This document shows, one piece after another, positions 23,402 to 32,229 of a stretch of DNA of 64,000 nt; positions within the stretch are counted from its first letter, which is position 1, and every line of letters begins with the position of its first letter. Made by a program: the position numbers and the translations under genes. Below the pieces are notes generated by a model, which made no database searches, was not told the DNA's origin, and worked only from the letters and a program-made list of their open reading frames with translations. The DNA comes from a virus. Location: positions 62,001 through 126,000 of the IMG/VR virus record IMGVR_UViG_3300033146_005596; one strand, 5' to 3'.

Positions 23402-24010
23402 TTAATCCTCCCAAAGTTTCTGGTAGGTATAACAAGTTGTTGCATTAAAGTTGATACTACCTGCTGAGGTAGAAAACTCCATGTCGTACTCTTCTCCATT
23501 AAGCTCAAAAGTGATATATAATTCAGCCGCACTAATATCTATGTAGTTTTCAGGAGTTAAATCTGAATGAATAAAGCCTTCTCCATACATAGTGGGGTCT
23601 ACTGAGTTGACATCAGCTAAGTATAATGTATTTCTAACTTCTTCTTCAAAGTCTTCAACCTTACCACTAGCCTCATCAATAAGCCAATACATAGCTGGGC
23701 TATTCATTGCATCTTTTAACAACTGGTCTTGGTCAAAAGTTAAAGTTCCTTTTACCTCCTCATCAGTTTGAACGTCACTGGTTGACATTACAGCGTAGTA
23801 GGATTCAAATATAACTTCCCCTGTAATATTAAACTCAAAATCACTTTGCTGAGACTGGGTAAACTCTGCATTGTTCAGACTAATACTTACACCAGAACCA
23901 CTGCCTTCTTGGACTCTAGCTTTACTTTTAACAGAAATGAAATCTCCAGACTCCACTATAATATTAGTCCCCGGAATTCTAAATTCATTTCTTGCTTGTA
24001 TTCTGTTCAT
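23402..24010 (-). CDS. Beta-rich hypothetical protein with IPGTNIIVES motif
   Basis: 202 residues, acidic, mostly beta, ending in a Cys/Tyr-containing strand. Residues 12-21 read IPGTNIIVES, which recurs exactly in the small frameshifted gene at 44253. It has its own family B motif (24023-24050) and lies just downstream of the terminase. A virion-assembly role is possible from context only. Confidence 0.5.
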   Translation of the reverse strand: MNRIQARNEFRIPGTNIIVESGDFISVKSKARVQEGSGSGVSISLNNAEFTQSQQSDFEFNITGEVIFESYYAVMSTSDVQTDEEVKGTLTFDQDQLLKDAMNSPAMYWLIDEASGKVEDFEEEVRNTLYLADVNSVDPTMYGEGFIHSDLTPENYIDISAAELYITFELNGEEYDMEFSTSAGSINFNATTCYTYQKLWED

Positions 24011-24022
24011 AATTAAAATGTT

Positions 24023-24050
24023 TCTCCTTTGTTAATTATATAATAAGTAC
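24023..24050 (-). promoter_or_regulatory. Family B upstream motif
   Basis: Read on the - strand: ACTTATTATATAATTAAC followed by AAAGGAG, before 24010. Confidence 0.45.
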
Positions 24051-24066
24051 CATCAAAAAAAAACAG

Positions 24067-25434
24067 TTAAAAAGTTAAGCCCAAATTTTTTAATGATTTA
24101 TTCAAGTCTTCTTTTCTCTGTTTTTCAGAGACTACGATTCTATCTGGGTTCCAGACTTCAGTTGGGCCATAAGGAAAAACTTGATTCAATAGCTCTAGTA
24201 CTGCTGTTGTTGCATCTGAAACGTCCTTTGCATTTATGCCACATCTTTCTTTTTCCCAAGCGTTCTCTCCACCTCCATACGACATAGTTGGGCCACTTGA
24301 GTGGTCAATTTTAGTAGTTCCTGTTCTTTTTCTTTTTGCATATTCCAGAGTCTTTAGCTCGTTTTTAAAATAGCAATTCCTTCCTGATTTAACACGGCCA
24401 GTTGTTATATAAGATAATAAATTGAGGTACGGTCCTACTTCTTTATCTACTGATAACTTTCTTGTATCTATCTCAATAGAGTTCAAATACTGTATCAGAC
24501 TTTCTGACTGGAAATTATCAAAACTTACTGCTTCCAAGTGTATATTGCCCAAATGTACAAGGTCTTTTATAAAGAATTTAATAGCATCTAGTGATATTCT
24601 ACCACCAAGCGGGGATACAACAATTTGCATATCAACAACAAATATTGGCTCATTTTTTATACGGTCTAACTCTAAATGGCCCATTGCTAATCCAAGATTA
24701 TCGCCAGTTAATGCTAAGTCAACTGCTAAGCACCTAGGAATATGAGGCTTGTAATAAAAGCTATATCGTGCTAGATTATACTCAAAGAATATATCTTTAA
24801 TCTGGTCCCAAATACAATGAGTTGGGTCTTCTTTAACACTAGCAAATATATGTCCTTCTATACTCCTAAACTCCGTCATAAAAATGTTATCAATTAGTCT
24901 ATGGTCCATTATAAACCTTGATTTTTGTCCAGAGGGGATTCCAGATATATCTTTAAGTGACTTCAACAAGTCATCTATATAATATTGCTTTTTCTCTTTT
25001 GGTACCCACTCCAAATCAGTTGGGCTGTACTGGTCAACTTCGTGCTCTGGTACAATCTGAGGCGGCCGCCCTTTTCCGCCTTTAAAAACAGGAAATCTAT
25101 CATCTGGATTTTCATAGTCCTCTGGGCGCCAGTCATACTCAGCACCTTTAATAATTAAGTTCTTAGGATTTTTATGGGCTTCTTGCAGGATATATTTATC
25201 AATTGGACTTTCAATATCATTAGGTGAAGAATCCAAAATAGTACGGCCCCAGTAATTACCTCTAAGTCTTGACTCAATTCTTCCTTTAGCATCATTGTAT
25301 AACCGCATAACAAACTCAGGGCTATTATGAGTTATTATGTTATCATTTACAATAAATAAGCCATCATCAGCCCCTACAGTTATACACCTTTGTGGTTTTT
25401 TTCCGACTTTTTTTATACTTACTATTTTAGGCAT
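24067..25434 (-). CDS. terL: Large terminase C-terminal part, preceded by an intein C-fragment
   Basis: 455 residues. Residues 1-37 are an intein C-terminal half: RCITV (block F, C17) and NIITHN (block G, T-H-N), with S38 as +1. Residues 38 onward continue the terminase: TILDSSPND (ATPase motif III, about 66-74), then the RNase H-like nuclease with LAVDLALTGDN (D239), SFDNFQS (D306) and AKDVSDATTA (about 425). The start overlaps the endonuclease stop by 8 bases and uses GGAGAGA inside that gene. Trans-splicing with 27371-28930 would restore full TerL. Confidence 0.85.
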   Translation of the reverse strand: MPKIVSIKKVGKKPQRCITVGADDGLFIVNDNIITHNSPEFVMRLYNDAKGRIESRLRGNYWGRTILDSSPNDIESPIDKYILQEAHKNPKNLIIKGAEYDWRPEDYENPDDRFPVFKGGKGRPPQIVPEHEVDQYSPTDLEWVPKEKKQYYIDDLLKSLKDISGIPSGQKSRFIMDHRLIDNIFMTEFRSIEGHIFASVKEDPTHCIWDQIKDIFFEYNLARYSFYYKPHIPRCLAVDLALTGDNLGLAMGHLELDRIKNEPIFVVDMQIVVSPLGGRISLDAIKFFIKDLVHLGNIHLEAVSFDNFQSESLIQYLNSIEIDTRKLSVDKEVGPYLNLLSYITTGRVKSGRNCYFKNELKTLEYAKRKRTGTTKIDHSSGPTMSYGGGENAWEKERCGINAKDVSDATTAVLELLNQVFPYGPTEVWNPDRIVVSEKQRKEDLNKSLKNLGLTF

Positions 25435-27322
25435 CTTGTCTCTCCTTTACAAAAACTTTCATACCACAATCAAATATTCTGTTATAATTATTTGCAATCA
25501 TGTTTTCAACTTCTGTTTTTGACTCATCAAAATTAAATCCCTCTATATTTTTTAATTTATGCTTCTGAAATTGCTGCCTTGATTTTAGAATAAGAGAATC
25601 TTTAAAATAGTAATAATTTGGTGAGCTTATTCTTTCTAAGGAAAATCCTAGTTTTTCATAGCTGGTACCACCAAACCATCTATAATCACAATAAGATATT
25701 ATATTTCCTTTATACCTATTTTCAAAATGTTTTAATAACTTTGCTTTTCCACCTAAAACATGAACTCCCTGTTTTTCACAAAACCTAAGCAATTCATAGT
25801 TATACTTTTTATTAAACCTTGATTTTCCAAAGGACATTACACTAACAAGTTCAGTTCCTTGGTATAGCCCTAGTTTTATAGACGCAGCGATATATCCTTG
25901 TAAATGATTTTCTTCTAAAAATAGTTTATATTCTTTATTTCCTACTTCCCTAATATCAGTCTTCCTTCCTCCTATTTTTTTTGATTTTCCAAGCAAGCTA
26001 GAAAGGGTTGCTAAAACTAATTTTTTATTATTTATATACTCATTTTCCCATATATGTATAATTCTAATTCCTTTTTTTTCTGCAAGTTTAGTCTTGTCTA
26101 TATGATACTTTTTTCCTTTCATTAGCTCAGAATGCCAATAAATACCATCATACTCTATTCCTAAATTAAGTTCTGGAATAAAAATGTCTATTTCCTTACC
26201 ATCTAAATATTTACGGCTGTTTAATACAGTTTTATACCCTAGAGCTTTTATATAACTGTTTATTTCAATCTCTGCTCTCGAAGCATGCTTTTGAATAGGA
26301 AAGCATTTTTGACATTGAGCTTTGTGTATATGACTAGGTGGGTAGATTAAAGGTGTTATCTCACCACACTTAGTACATTCAGTAAAAAAAGTATCATCTT
26401 TATAGATAAACTTTAAAGAGTATTTTGAAAAATCAAGATTTTTGAACTTCTCTAAATTTTCTAAATGATGCCTCTTTTGTCTCTTCATTTTTATTGTGTC
26501 TGTACTCCATAGGGCTTTATAGCCTCCATACTTTTTATCCACAGTTGCTTTAGCTTTATCTCCAGCTCCCTTTAACTGATGAGGGTTTATAACCCCGTAC
26601 CTTTCTTTTAATGTTTCCTGATAATGCCTCAAGCCCTCTTCTGACTGCATAAAATGTTCTGTACCATACTTTTTAAGAAAAGTATCTCTTGACTTCAAGT
26701 TACGTTTTTTATAAAAATCAGGTTTAGATTCTATTGTCTTTTTAGCTTTAGTTTTAACTACCTCTGATTGAGTTGCATACTCAGTCCCATACTTCTTTAA
26801 GTTTGTTTCTCTACTTTTTTTCTTAAACCTTTCAAGTTGAAGAGCACTCTCTACGCCATATTTTTCAAGCATAGTCTTTTTTTGATTTATTAAAACATAG
26901 CTATAGTAATCTTCCATTGTTCCATATTTTTCTACTATAGTAGCTCGTCTTTTAGCTTCACGTTTTTCAAACCATAAAGGGTCTTTATTTATTGTTATTT
27001 TACTTTTTATATCTCTTTGATTTTTCCAGTTTTCCATAGTACCATAGTGTTCTAGAATAGTTTTTTTCCATATTTCTTTTCTATCTTTTCCCCAGTCTGG
27101 ATTATTTTTAATAGTCTTATTCCTTTTCAGTTGCTTTTGCTTTTCAGCTTCTTCTAAAGACCCATATTTTTCGAGCCTTGCTTTCTTAGCTCTATCCATA
27201 ACTATTTTAGAACAGGAAGTACACCTAGCATTAGACAACCTTTTGTAATCAGTATAGGACTCAAAAGGTTTTTTACACATACCACAAATAACAGTTCTTG
27301 ATTCTTTTAGTTTCTTACTCAT
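25427..27322 (-). CDS. Vsr-like (EDxHD-type) homing endonuclease between split-intein genes
   Basis: 631 residues. An N-terminal zinc knuckle (C13, C16, C34, C37) leads into about ten KYG(T/S/V)-type DNA-binding repeats (about 50-265). A second zinc knuckle follows (C316, C319, C337, C340), then a Vsr-like nuclease with SRAEIEINSYI, GKEIDIFIPELNLGIEYDGIYWHSE and IRIIHIWENEY (about 347-430). The C-terminal ~190 residues are a conserved extra domain with FGKSRFNKKYNYELLRFC. This layout matches endonucleases found inside fractured split-intein genes. It begins after a family C motif. Confidence 0.8.
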   Translation of the reverse strand: MSKKLKESRTVICGMCKKPFESYTDYKRLSNARCTSCSKIVMDRAKKARLEKYGSLEEAEKQKQLKRNKTIKNNPDWGKDRKEIWKKTILEHYGTMENWKNQRDIKSKITINKDPLWFEKREAKRRATIVEKYGTMEDYYSYVLINQKKTMLEKYGVESALQLERFKKKSRETNLKKYGTEYATQSEVVKTKAKKTIESKPDFYKKRNLKSRDTFLKKYGTEHFMQSEEGLRHYQETLKERYGVINPHQLKGAGDKAKATVDKKYGGYKALWSTDTIKMKRQKRHHLENLEKFKNLDFSKYSLKFIYKDDTFFTECTKCGEITPLIYPPSHIHKAQCQKCFPIQKHASRAEIEINSYIKALGYKTVLNSRKYLDGKEIDIFIPELNLGIEYDGIYWHSELMKGKKYHIDKTKLAEKKGIRIIHIWENEYINNKKLVLATLSSLLGKSKKIGGRKTDIREVGNKEYKLFLEENHLQGYIAASIKLGLYQGTELVSVMSFGKSRFNKKYNYELLRFCEKQGVHVLGGKAKLLKHFENRYKGNIISYCDYRWFGGTSYEKLGFSLERISSPNYYYFKDSLILKSRQQFQKHKLKNIEGFNFDESKTEVENMIANNYNRIFDCGMKVFVKERQDA

Positions 27323-27325
27323 ATA

Positions 27326-27333
27326 TAATTAGT
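27326..27333 (-). promoter_or_regulatory. Family C upstream motif
   Basis: ACTAATTA on the - strand, a few bases before the endonuclease ATG at 27322. It may let this gene be expressed apart from terL. Confidence 0.4.
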
Positions 27334-27370
27334 TCACTTACATTTTTAGGTATAAACTTGACGACTAAGA

Positions 27371-28930
27371 CTATGAGAGCTCTGGAATACTGAAACTATA
27401 CGTGTCCATGTTTTCTAAAATAAACCTAGTTGTTTTTACTTCTTGTAGACTTTTTCCATTTTTAGTATAATTAACAAGCCATAAATGTTCTAAGTTACAT
27501 TCAACTTTTTTTCCATTATCAAAAGTTATTTCATAGGCATCGTCAGTTCCCTCATAGGGTATACCTACTACAGGTGTAGTACCTAAAAAAGGATGAGTTA
27601 TAGTATCCCCAAGTTTCAAGGCCCCTATTGGGACTTTGCCTTGTGGAGTTTCAACCAAAGTCTCAAGAACCAGAGCTTTTCCTGCATCAAGGAAAAAGCT
27701 GATTTCACTGAGTACAATGCTGGCAAAGTTTATTCCTAATAATTTGCTAGGGTTAGTGACTATTTTTATATTAGCACCATTAGAGAAAGATAGCGCTGAG
27801 GAAGGAGCAGCTGTTGTCCAGTAAATTCTATTATCTCCTTTAGTGCCTTTATCATTTTTCCATTCAAAATCAAGTTTTCTCATTTTGTCCGCTGTCCGTA
27901 CCCTTTCAAAATATGGTGACTGCGCTAAAATATTAAGGAACGGCTCTAGTAATAGCTCTGAGGTTTTTTCAATGGAGTATGAAATAAAACCTTGTGCAAT
28001 TATTGAAGCTGGTGATAAACCAAAATATTCTTTTGAATCTCGCATTAAAGATAAATGGGTAGTTATGTACAAAGTTATTAGGGTAGAAAGATATGAATTA
28101 TGAGTTATTATATTATTTTCTAATACATATAGCCCCTCTTCTGAGTCAAGTGTGATACATTTTTGTTCTACAGGCGGAAGCTTTTTAATTCCTTTTAGTT
28201 TTACTTTACCCTTATAGTCTCCATTTTCTTGACCTATATCTGATGGAAATAAATAATGCAAATCTGGATTTTCAAGTATAAACTTAGTTTCTACATTTTC
28301 CCATGCTCTATAGCTATAAGACACTCTCCAGATGTGGTTAAGCCCACACTGTGCTGTTCTACTATCAGCAAACTCGAGTTCATATACATCTTTTTTACCT
28401 TGAGGGTGTTCAGCAATTACTTTAGCTGTACCTCCATTTGGGGTTACAACTGTATCTCCTACAGTTAATTCACCCATTGTTTTTATTCCTGTTGGTATTT
28501 TAATTCTAGTATCTACTGGTTGTTCTTTACCAAAGCCTATGTGGGGATATAAAATTAAGTCCCTATACTCTGCACTATTGCTAAAAAATAGCTTAAATAT
28601 ATCTTTTATTCTTGGGTATGTACTCAAGATAGCTCTTCCTAAGTACTTCTCAGTTAAAAACTCCTCAGGTGTTGGTGGTTTACTTGTATATAGTATCTTC
28701 CAGCTATTCTGTACCAAATACGATTTCTGTACTTCATTCAATTCAGGGTTATTTAATAGGTAGTCTAGTGCTAATTGTACCTTCTCATTATTACCGTTTA
28801 ATTTTTCTATAAAAGTAGGGTGCTCAGCAGCTTGTGCATCTCCCATTATTACATCAGTTAATAAGGAGGATAGCTCGTTCAATTCTTTCATTGAGTAAAT
28901 TGTATTATTTTTTATATTTAAATCAACCAT
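27371..28930 (-). CDS. terL: Large terminase ATPase part with one whole and one half class 3 intein
   Basis: 519 residues. Terminase residues 1-135 end in HIGFGK; residues 136-278 are a complete mini-intein (W201, C258, THN at 276-278); S279 restores Walker A as GFGKS. Terminase then runs to K418, with Walker B around VLSEISFF (406-413). Residues 419-519 are an intein N-half (starts ALVLETLVETPQG, block B HLW at 482-484). Both inteins start with a non-nucleophile (E136, A419) and carry the class 3 W-C-T set. The C-half is in 24067-25434. Confidence 0.88.
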   Translation of the reverse strand: MVDLNIKNNTIYSMKELNELSSLLTDVIMGDAQAAEHPTFIEKLNGNNEKVQLALDYLLNNPELNEVQKSYLVQNSWKILYTSKPPTPEEFLTEKYLGRAILSTYPRIKDIFKLFFSNSAEYRDLILYPHIGFGKEQPVDTRIKIPTGIKTMGELTVGDTVVTPNGGTAKVIAEHPQGKKDVYELEFADSRTAQCGLNHIWRVSYSYRAWENVETKFILENPDLHYLFPSDIGQENGDYKGKVKLKGIKKLPPVEQKCITLDSEEGLYVLENNIITHNSYLSTLITLYITTHLSLMRDSKEYFGLSPASIIAQGFISYSIEKTSELLLEPFLNILAQSPYFERVRTADKMRKLDFEWKNDKGTKGDNRIYWTTAAPSSALSFSNGANIKIVTNPSKLLGINFASIVLSEISFFLDAGKALVLETLVETPQGKVPIGALKLGDTITHPFLGTTPVVGIPYEGTDDAYEITFDNGKKVECNLEHLWLVNYTKNGKSLQEVKTTRFILENMDTYSFSIPELS

Positions 28931-28946
28931 ATACTAATAAGTTCTT

Positions 28947-28975
28947 GTTGGTACCGGGCTTAAACTGGTACCAAC
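28947..28975. promoter_or_regulatory. Dyad of GTTGGTACC in a divergent promoter region
   Basis: GTTGGTACC, 11 bases, then its exact complement, in the 54-base gap between divergent terL and the RecU-like gene. The arms could bind a dimeric regulator or form a hairpin. Confidence 0.5.
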
Positions 28976-28984
28976 TTATTAAAC

Positions 28985-29458
28985 ATGAAAGAAGCTGAAG
29001 TTAATAACATTATTAGAAAGAGTTTAGACTGGGGTTATAAAATTCCAGATGATGGAAGTTCAATGTCAATGGGTATAAAAAGACCTTTTGATGTATTTGG
29101 TATTATAGACGGGAGACCTATCTATATAGAATCCAAAGCTATGAATAAAATGCAGAGTTTTAATCTTGGTAAAATACGAGACCACCAAATAAAAAGCCTA
29201 GTGGATATTAAGAAATTAAATCCAGATGCAATTTGTGGTATAGCTCTATCAGTTAATTGTGGACGTGCAAAGCATAGACTCTATCTTTGGACTGATGTTG
29301 AAGAAATTGCAAGACGTCGAGATAATAAAGAAAACTTTAAAAAAACTGAATTAGAAACTCTGGAAAACTATGTACTACGCAAAAAAACCACCTGCATAAA
29401 TGGAGATGGTTACACAGTTAGCTGTCATAAATATGACATCAAAAGCTTAATTAGCTAA
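28985..29458 (+). CDS. RecU/Hjc-like Holliday junction resolvase
   Basis: 157 residues. It follows the PD-(D/E)xK plan of RecU: a helical start, KRPFDVFGIIDGRPIYIESKA (D about 36, E and K about 49-51) and FNLGKIRDHQIKSL, the helix typical of RecU/penicillin-binding-factor proteins. Such enzymes resolve branched DNA before packaging. It is divergent from terL and overlaps the end of a convergent gene by 12 bases. Confidence 0.75.
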   Translation: MKEAEVNNIIRKSLDWGYKIPDDGSSMSMGIKRPFDVFGIIDGRPIYIESKAMNKMQSFNLGKIRDHQIKSLVDIKKLNPDAICGIALSVNCGRAKHRLYLWTDVEEIARRRDNKENFKKTELETLENYVLRKKTTCINGDGYTVSCHKYDIKSLIS

Positions 29459-30991
29459 ATCATAATATTTCTGAAAAGCCAAGAGCTTAGCTTTGTGCTT
29501 ATCAACTTCTTGCTCTATTTTATTCAAGCGTCTATCTAAGAAAGATTCTTGCTGAACAGACTTTTCTTCTTGGGCCTCTTCTGAGCTTACCTGTGGCTCT
29601 TTCGCTTTTTCAGGATTTTGCTCTACCTGCTCTGTATCGTCAGTTGGCTCCTCAGAAGCTTTTCCAGTTCTAAACTCTTCAATAACCCTTTTATTTATAG
29701 GTAAGACCTCATTTATTGCTTCTTTAGAGAACTCTGAGCTTTTAGACCGGATTAAGACTTGTCCTGCTTCTAGCATTTTTCCATTGTACTCAAATGAAAA
29801 TTGTACCAGTCTTGGGTCCAAGCCATATAACTCTTTTGAGCTATCAAACTTGGAATATAACTTTAAAATTTCGTTTCTGTTATCTATCTTTTCATTACCA
29901 AACTTTGTACAAATAGCTACTGTAAAGAAAGTGCTTAGCTCATAGCCTTCTCCTTCTCTTAAAATAAGACTTCGTGAGTTCCCGTGTAAATCAAAGGTGA
30001 TTGTTTCAGTATTAGTAGTATTGTTCAATAAGCGAACTAGTGCTGCTAAAAAAGATGAGTTTTTAGTTGATATGTCCTTCATATACTCATCAATGAACTC
30101 TGGTATCAACTTAATAGGTGTGGCTGCTAATTCAGTTGTTTTATCCTTATCATTAAAATCATAGCCTCCATCACCTTCTTGCATACCTAGAAAACTCAAG
30201 CCTGTTATATGAGATATTACTTTACTTAATGATTTCTGCATATAATAGTCTTTTAATAAAAAGCTATGAATTGATTTTCTTGCGGACTCTTTTGCTTTAT
30301 AGCTAATTGCTAATGCGTTAAACTGTTGCTCTCTTGAAGCTGCTGCTCTTGTAAATGAAAATATATACTGGAGGATTGATTCCTTAAAACCTTCCTCTTT
30401 TTGTTCATCATTAGCTTGTGGTAAGAAATACATCTCAACTAGAGGTCCATGCCCAAACTTAATTGCATCTGTCAATAGCAGGTCATATATTTTAAATGAT
30501 TTTTGGTTAGTGCTTTGAGTTTCTTTTTGTTCTGGCTGCTCATCAGCTTCTTGTACTTTGGTACCATTGTTTCTTTGTGCTTTTTCAGCATTGGCCTTTG
30601 CTTTTTTCCTATTTTCTGGGTCTGAAAGCAAAGGATTTATTTTAAATTTACCATTTTTATATTCTGTGTGTACTTTTTGAAAAGTCCCTATATTTAGCTG
30701 TTGAGTGTCTGTTTGAGACAAGGCTTTTTTATAAATCTCACTTAGGATATATAATCTTATTCCTACATCTGCATCGTTTTTTAAATTCAGAGGGTCATCA
30801 TTAGTGGATAGTTTTTTCCAGGCGTCCATTAACTCTTTATATAAAGTCAAAAAATCACCATCATAACCATGCAAAGCAGCAACGGCACCAATTATTTCCT
30901 TAAAGCTTACTATAGAGCCTTTGGGAATACTGATGCCATTAACTGTGGTTGTTCTTTCTAAATAAATACATCTTTCTACAAATCTTTTCAT
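29447..30991 (-). CDS. Large hypothetical protein with charged linkers
   Basis: 514 residues. A helical N-terminal domain (1-130) and a Lys/Gln/Glu-rich linker (about 135-165) are followed by a long helical-beta core. A Glu-rich linker (about 440-480) and a C-terminal coiled coil (LDRRLNKIEQEVDKHKAK) complete it. A family C motif is upstream. It is one of three consecutive unknown or sigma genes leading to terL. No function assigned. Confidence 0.5.
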   Translation of the reverse strand: MKRFVERCIYLERTTTVNGISIPKGSIVSFKEIIGAVAALHGYDGDFLTLYKELMDAWKKLSTNDDPLNLKNDADVGIRLYILSEIYKKALSQTDTQQLNIGTFQKVHTEYKNGKFKINPLLSDPENRKKAKANAEKAQRNNGTKVQEADEQPEQKETQSTNQKSFKIYDLLLTDAIKFGHGPLVEMYFLPQANDEQKEEGFKESILQYIFSFTRAAASREQQFNALAISYKAKESARKSIHSFLLKDYYMQKSLSKVISHITGLSFLGMQEGDGGYDFNDKDKTTELAATPIKLIPEFIDEYMKDISTKNSSFLAALVRLLNNTTNTETITFDLHGNSRSLILREGEGYELSTFFTVAICTKFGNEKIDNRNEILKLYSKFDSSKELYGLDPRLVQFSFEYNGKMLEAGQVLIRSKSSEFSKEAINEVLPINKRVIEEFRTGKASEEPTDDTEQVEQNPEKAKEPQVSSEEAQEEKSVQQESFLDRRLNKIEQEVDKHKAKLLAFQKYYDLAN

Positions 30992-30994
30992 ATT

Positions 30995-31003
30995 TAATTA
31001 GTC
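30995..31003 (-). promoter_or_regulatory. Family C upstream motif
   Basis: GACTAATTA on the - strand, 3-4 bases before the start at 30991. Confidence 0.4.
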
Positions 31004-31006
31004 GTT

Positions 31007-31561
31007 TTATTTGGGTGTATTATAAATCGTACTTATTTCAGCCTGAATATTCTTAGATAAAGTATTAAGGGTAAAGCTATGAGACTCCCAGCTTGTTAGT
31101 AACCTCCTAAAAAAAGCAACTCTTAATTCTGCATCATTTAATGATTCTCTTTTCTTACCATACAAATCAGCTTTTCTAGCTATTAAAGAATACTCTATCT
31201 CTTTAGCTGAGTACCACTTAGTTGCAGTAACATTTCTAGGATTTAGCCTATCTCTCTCTTTTATAAACTCTTCAGCATACCAACGTTTATATGCTTCTTT
31301 CTCAATTACTAGCTCATTTTTAGCAAGGTTATACATTGAGATAAGACCTAGCTGTATTGAGCTATATTTCATCAAAGCATTGTTAACTTGATTAAAATTT
31401 AAGTTTGAAGCATTACCCATCATAAGATGTTTTTTCATCATTACAATTTGTTGTTCAACAAACTCAGCAAAAGATTCTCTGTCCAGTTCTTTATGTGGAT
31501 TGTCTGGGTCAAAGCTTTTGAACTCATCAACCTCTTCCTTTATCTCTCTTGTTGGTACCAT
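31007..31561 (-). CDS. Helical hypothetical protein
   Basis: 184 residues, largely alpha-helical with many charged residues; MMKKHLMMGNASNLNFNQ is the most distinctive stretch (about 37). It starts three bases after the sigma-factor stop and is probably cotranscribed with it. No family is recognised. Confidence 0.5.
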   Translation of the reverse strand: MVPTREIKEEVDEFKSFDPDNPHKELDRESFAEFVEQQIVMMKKHLMMGNASNLNFNQVNNALMKYSSIQLGLISMYNLAKNELVIEKEAYKRWYAEEFIKERDRLNPRNVTATKWYSAKEIEYSLIARKADLYGKKRESLNDAELRVAFFRRLLTSWESHSFTLNTLSKNIQAEISTIYNTPK

Positions 31562-31564
31562 TTT

Positions 31565-32176
31565 CTAGCTCTCCTTTAGCAAAACTTTGATTTTATCACG
31601 AACCCTATACACTTGATGATAGGTTAATCCTGTGATGTCCATAATGTCTATAGTAGCATAACCATCTGCAATGTAGTTCGCAACTTGGTTTTCAACATCT
31701 GATAATTTTGTGCCTAAGGACCTAACTGCAGAAATCTTATCTAGCATTTCACTGCTGTGATAGACACGTTCATCAATTAGTACTATTGTACCTTCTACAT
31801 CAACTGCATCATTTCCTTTATCAAATAGGCCTTGGTATGATGTTTCATTTGAGGATTTTTCAATTAAGTCACTAGTAGTATAATTTCTGAGATTTCTAAT
31901 ATAATAGATAAACTTAGTGTAAAAACTCCAGTTATCATCATATATTATATCCAGATTTACATGGTCCACACAGTTTGCAAGGCTAATATAAGCCTCTTGA
32001 AAAAACTCATCCCTGTCGTACTGAATGACCTTTATCATCTTATAGTAGTACTTATTTATTAAAGGTGTATACCTATTATAAAGTACCTCTAAAGCTTGTG
32101 TCTGAGCAGATGGACTTCCTGAGAGCTTAATTATTGTGACTAGCTCCCTGTCACTTGAATCTTTTAGTTGTTGCAT
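31565..32176 (-). CDS. Sigma-70-like (ECF-type) RNA polymerase sigma factor
   Basis: 203 residues. Region 2 is visible: LYNRYTPLINKYYYK (2.1), DRDEFFQEAYISLANCVDHV (2.2) and WSFYTKFIYYIRNLRNY (2.3/2.4). Region 4 is a C-terminal helix-turn-helix, IDIMDITGLTYHQVYRVRDKI (about 174-194). Phage sigma factors redirect host RNA polymerase to late promoters, so this is a candidate reader of one of the upstream motif families. Its own promoter is family A-like. Confidence 0.75.
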   Translation of the reverse strand: MQQLKDSSDRELVTIIKLSGSPSAQTQALEVLYNRYTPLINKYYYKMIKVIQYDRDEFFQEAYISLANCVDHVNLDIIYDDNWSFYTKFIYYIRNLRNYTTSDLIEKSSNETSYQGLFDKGNDAVDVEGTIVLIDERVYHSSEMLDKISAVRSLGTKLSDVENQVANYIADGYATIDIMDITGLTYHQVYRVRDKIKVLLKES

Positions 32177-32186
32177 ATCATATGTG

Positions 32187-32205
32187 CCTCCTATTATAAT
32201 ATAAC
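32187..32205 (-). promoter_or_regulatory. Family A-like upstream motif of the sigma gene
   Basis: Read on the - strand: TGTTATATTATAATAGGAGG, a short-spaced version, before the start at 32176. Confidence 0.45.
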
Positions 32206-32229
32206 AGGAGATTATATAACTGCGTAGTT

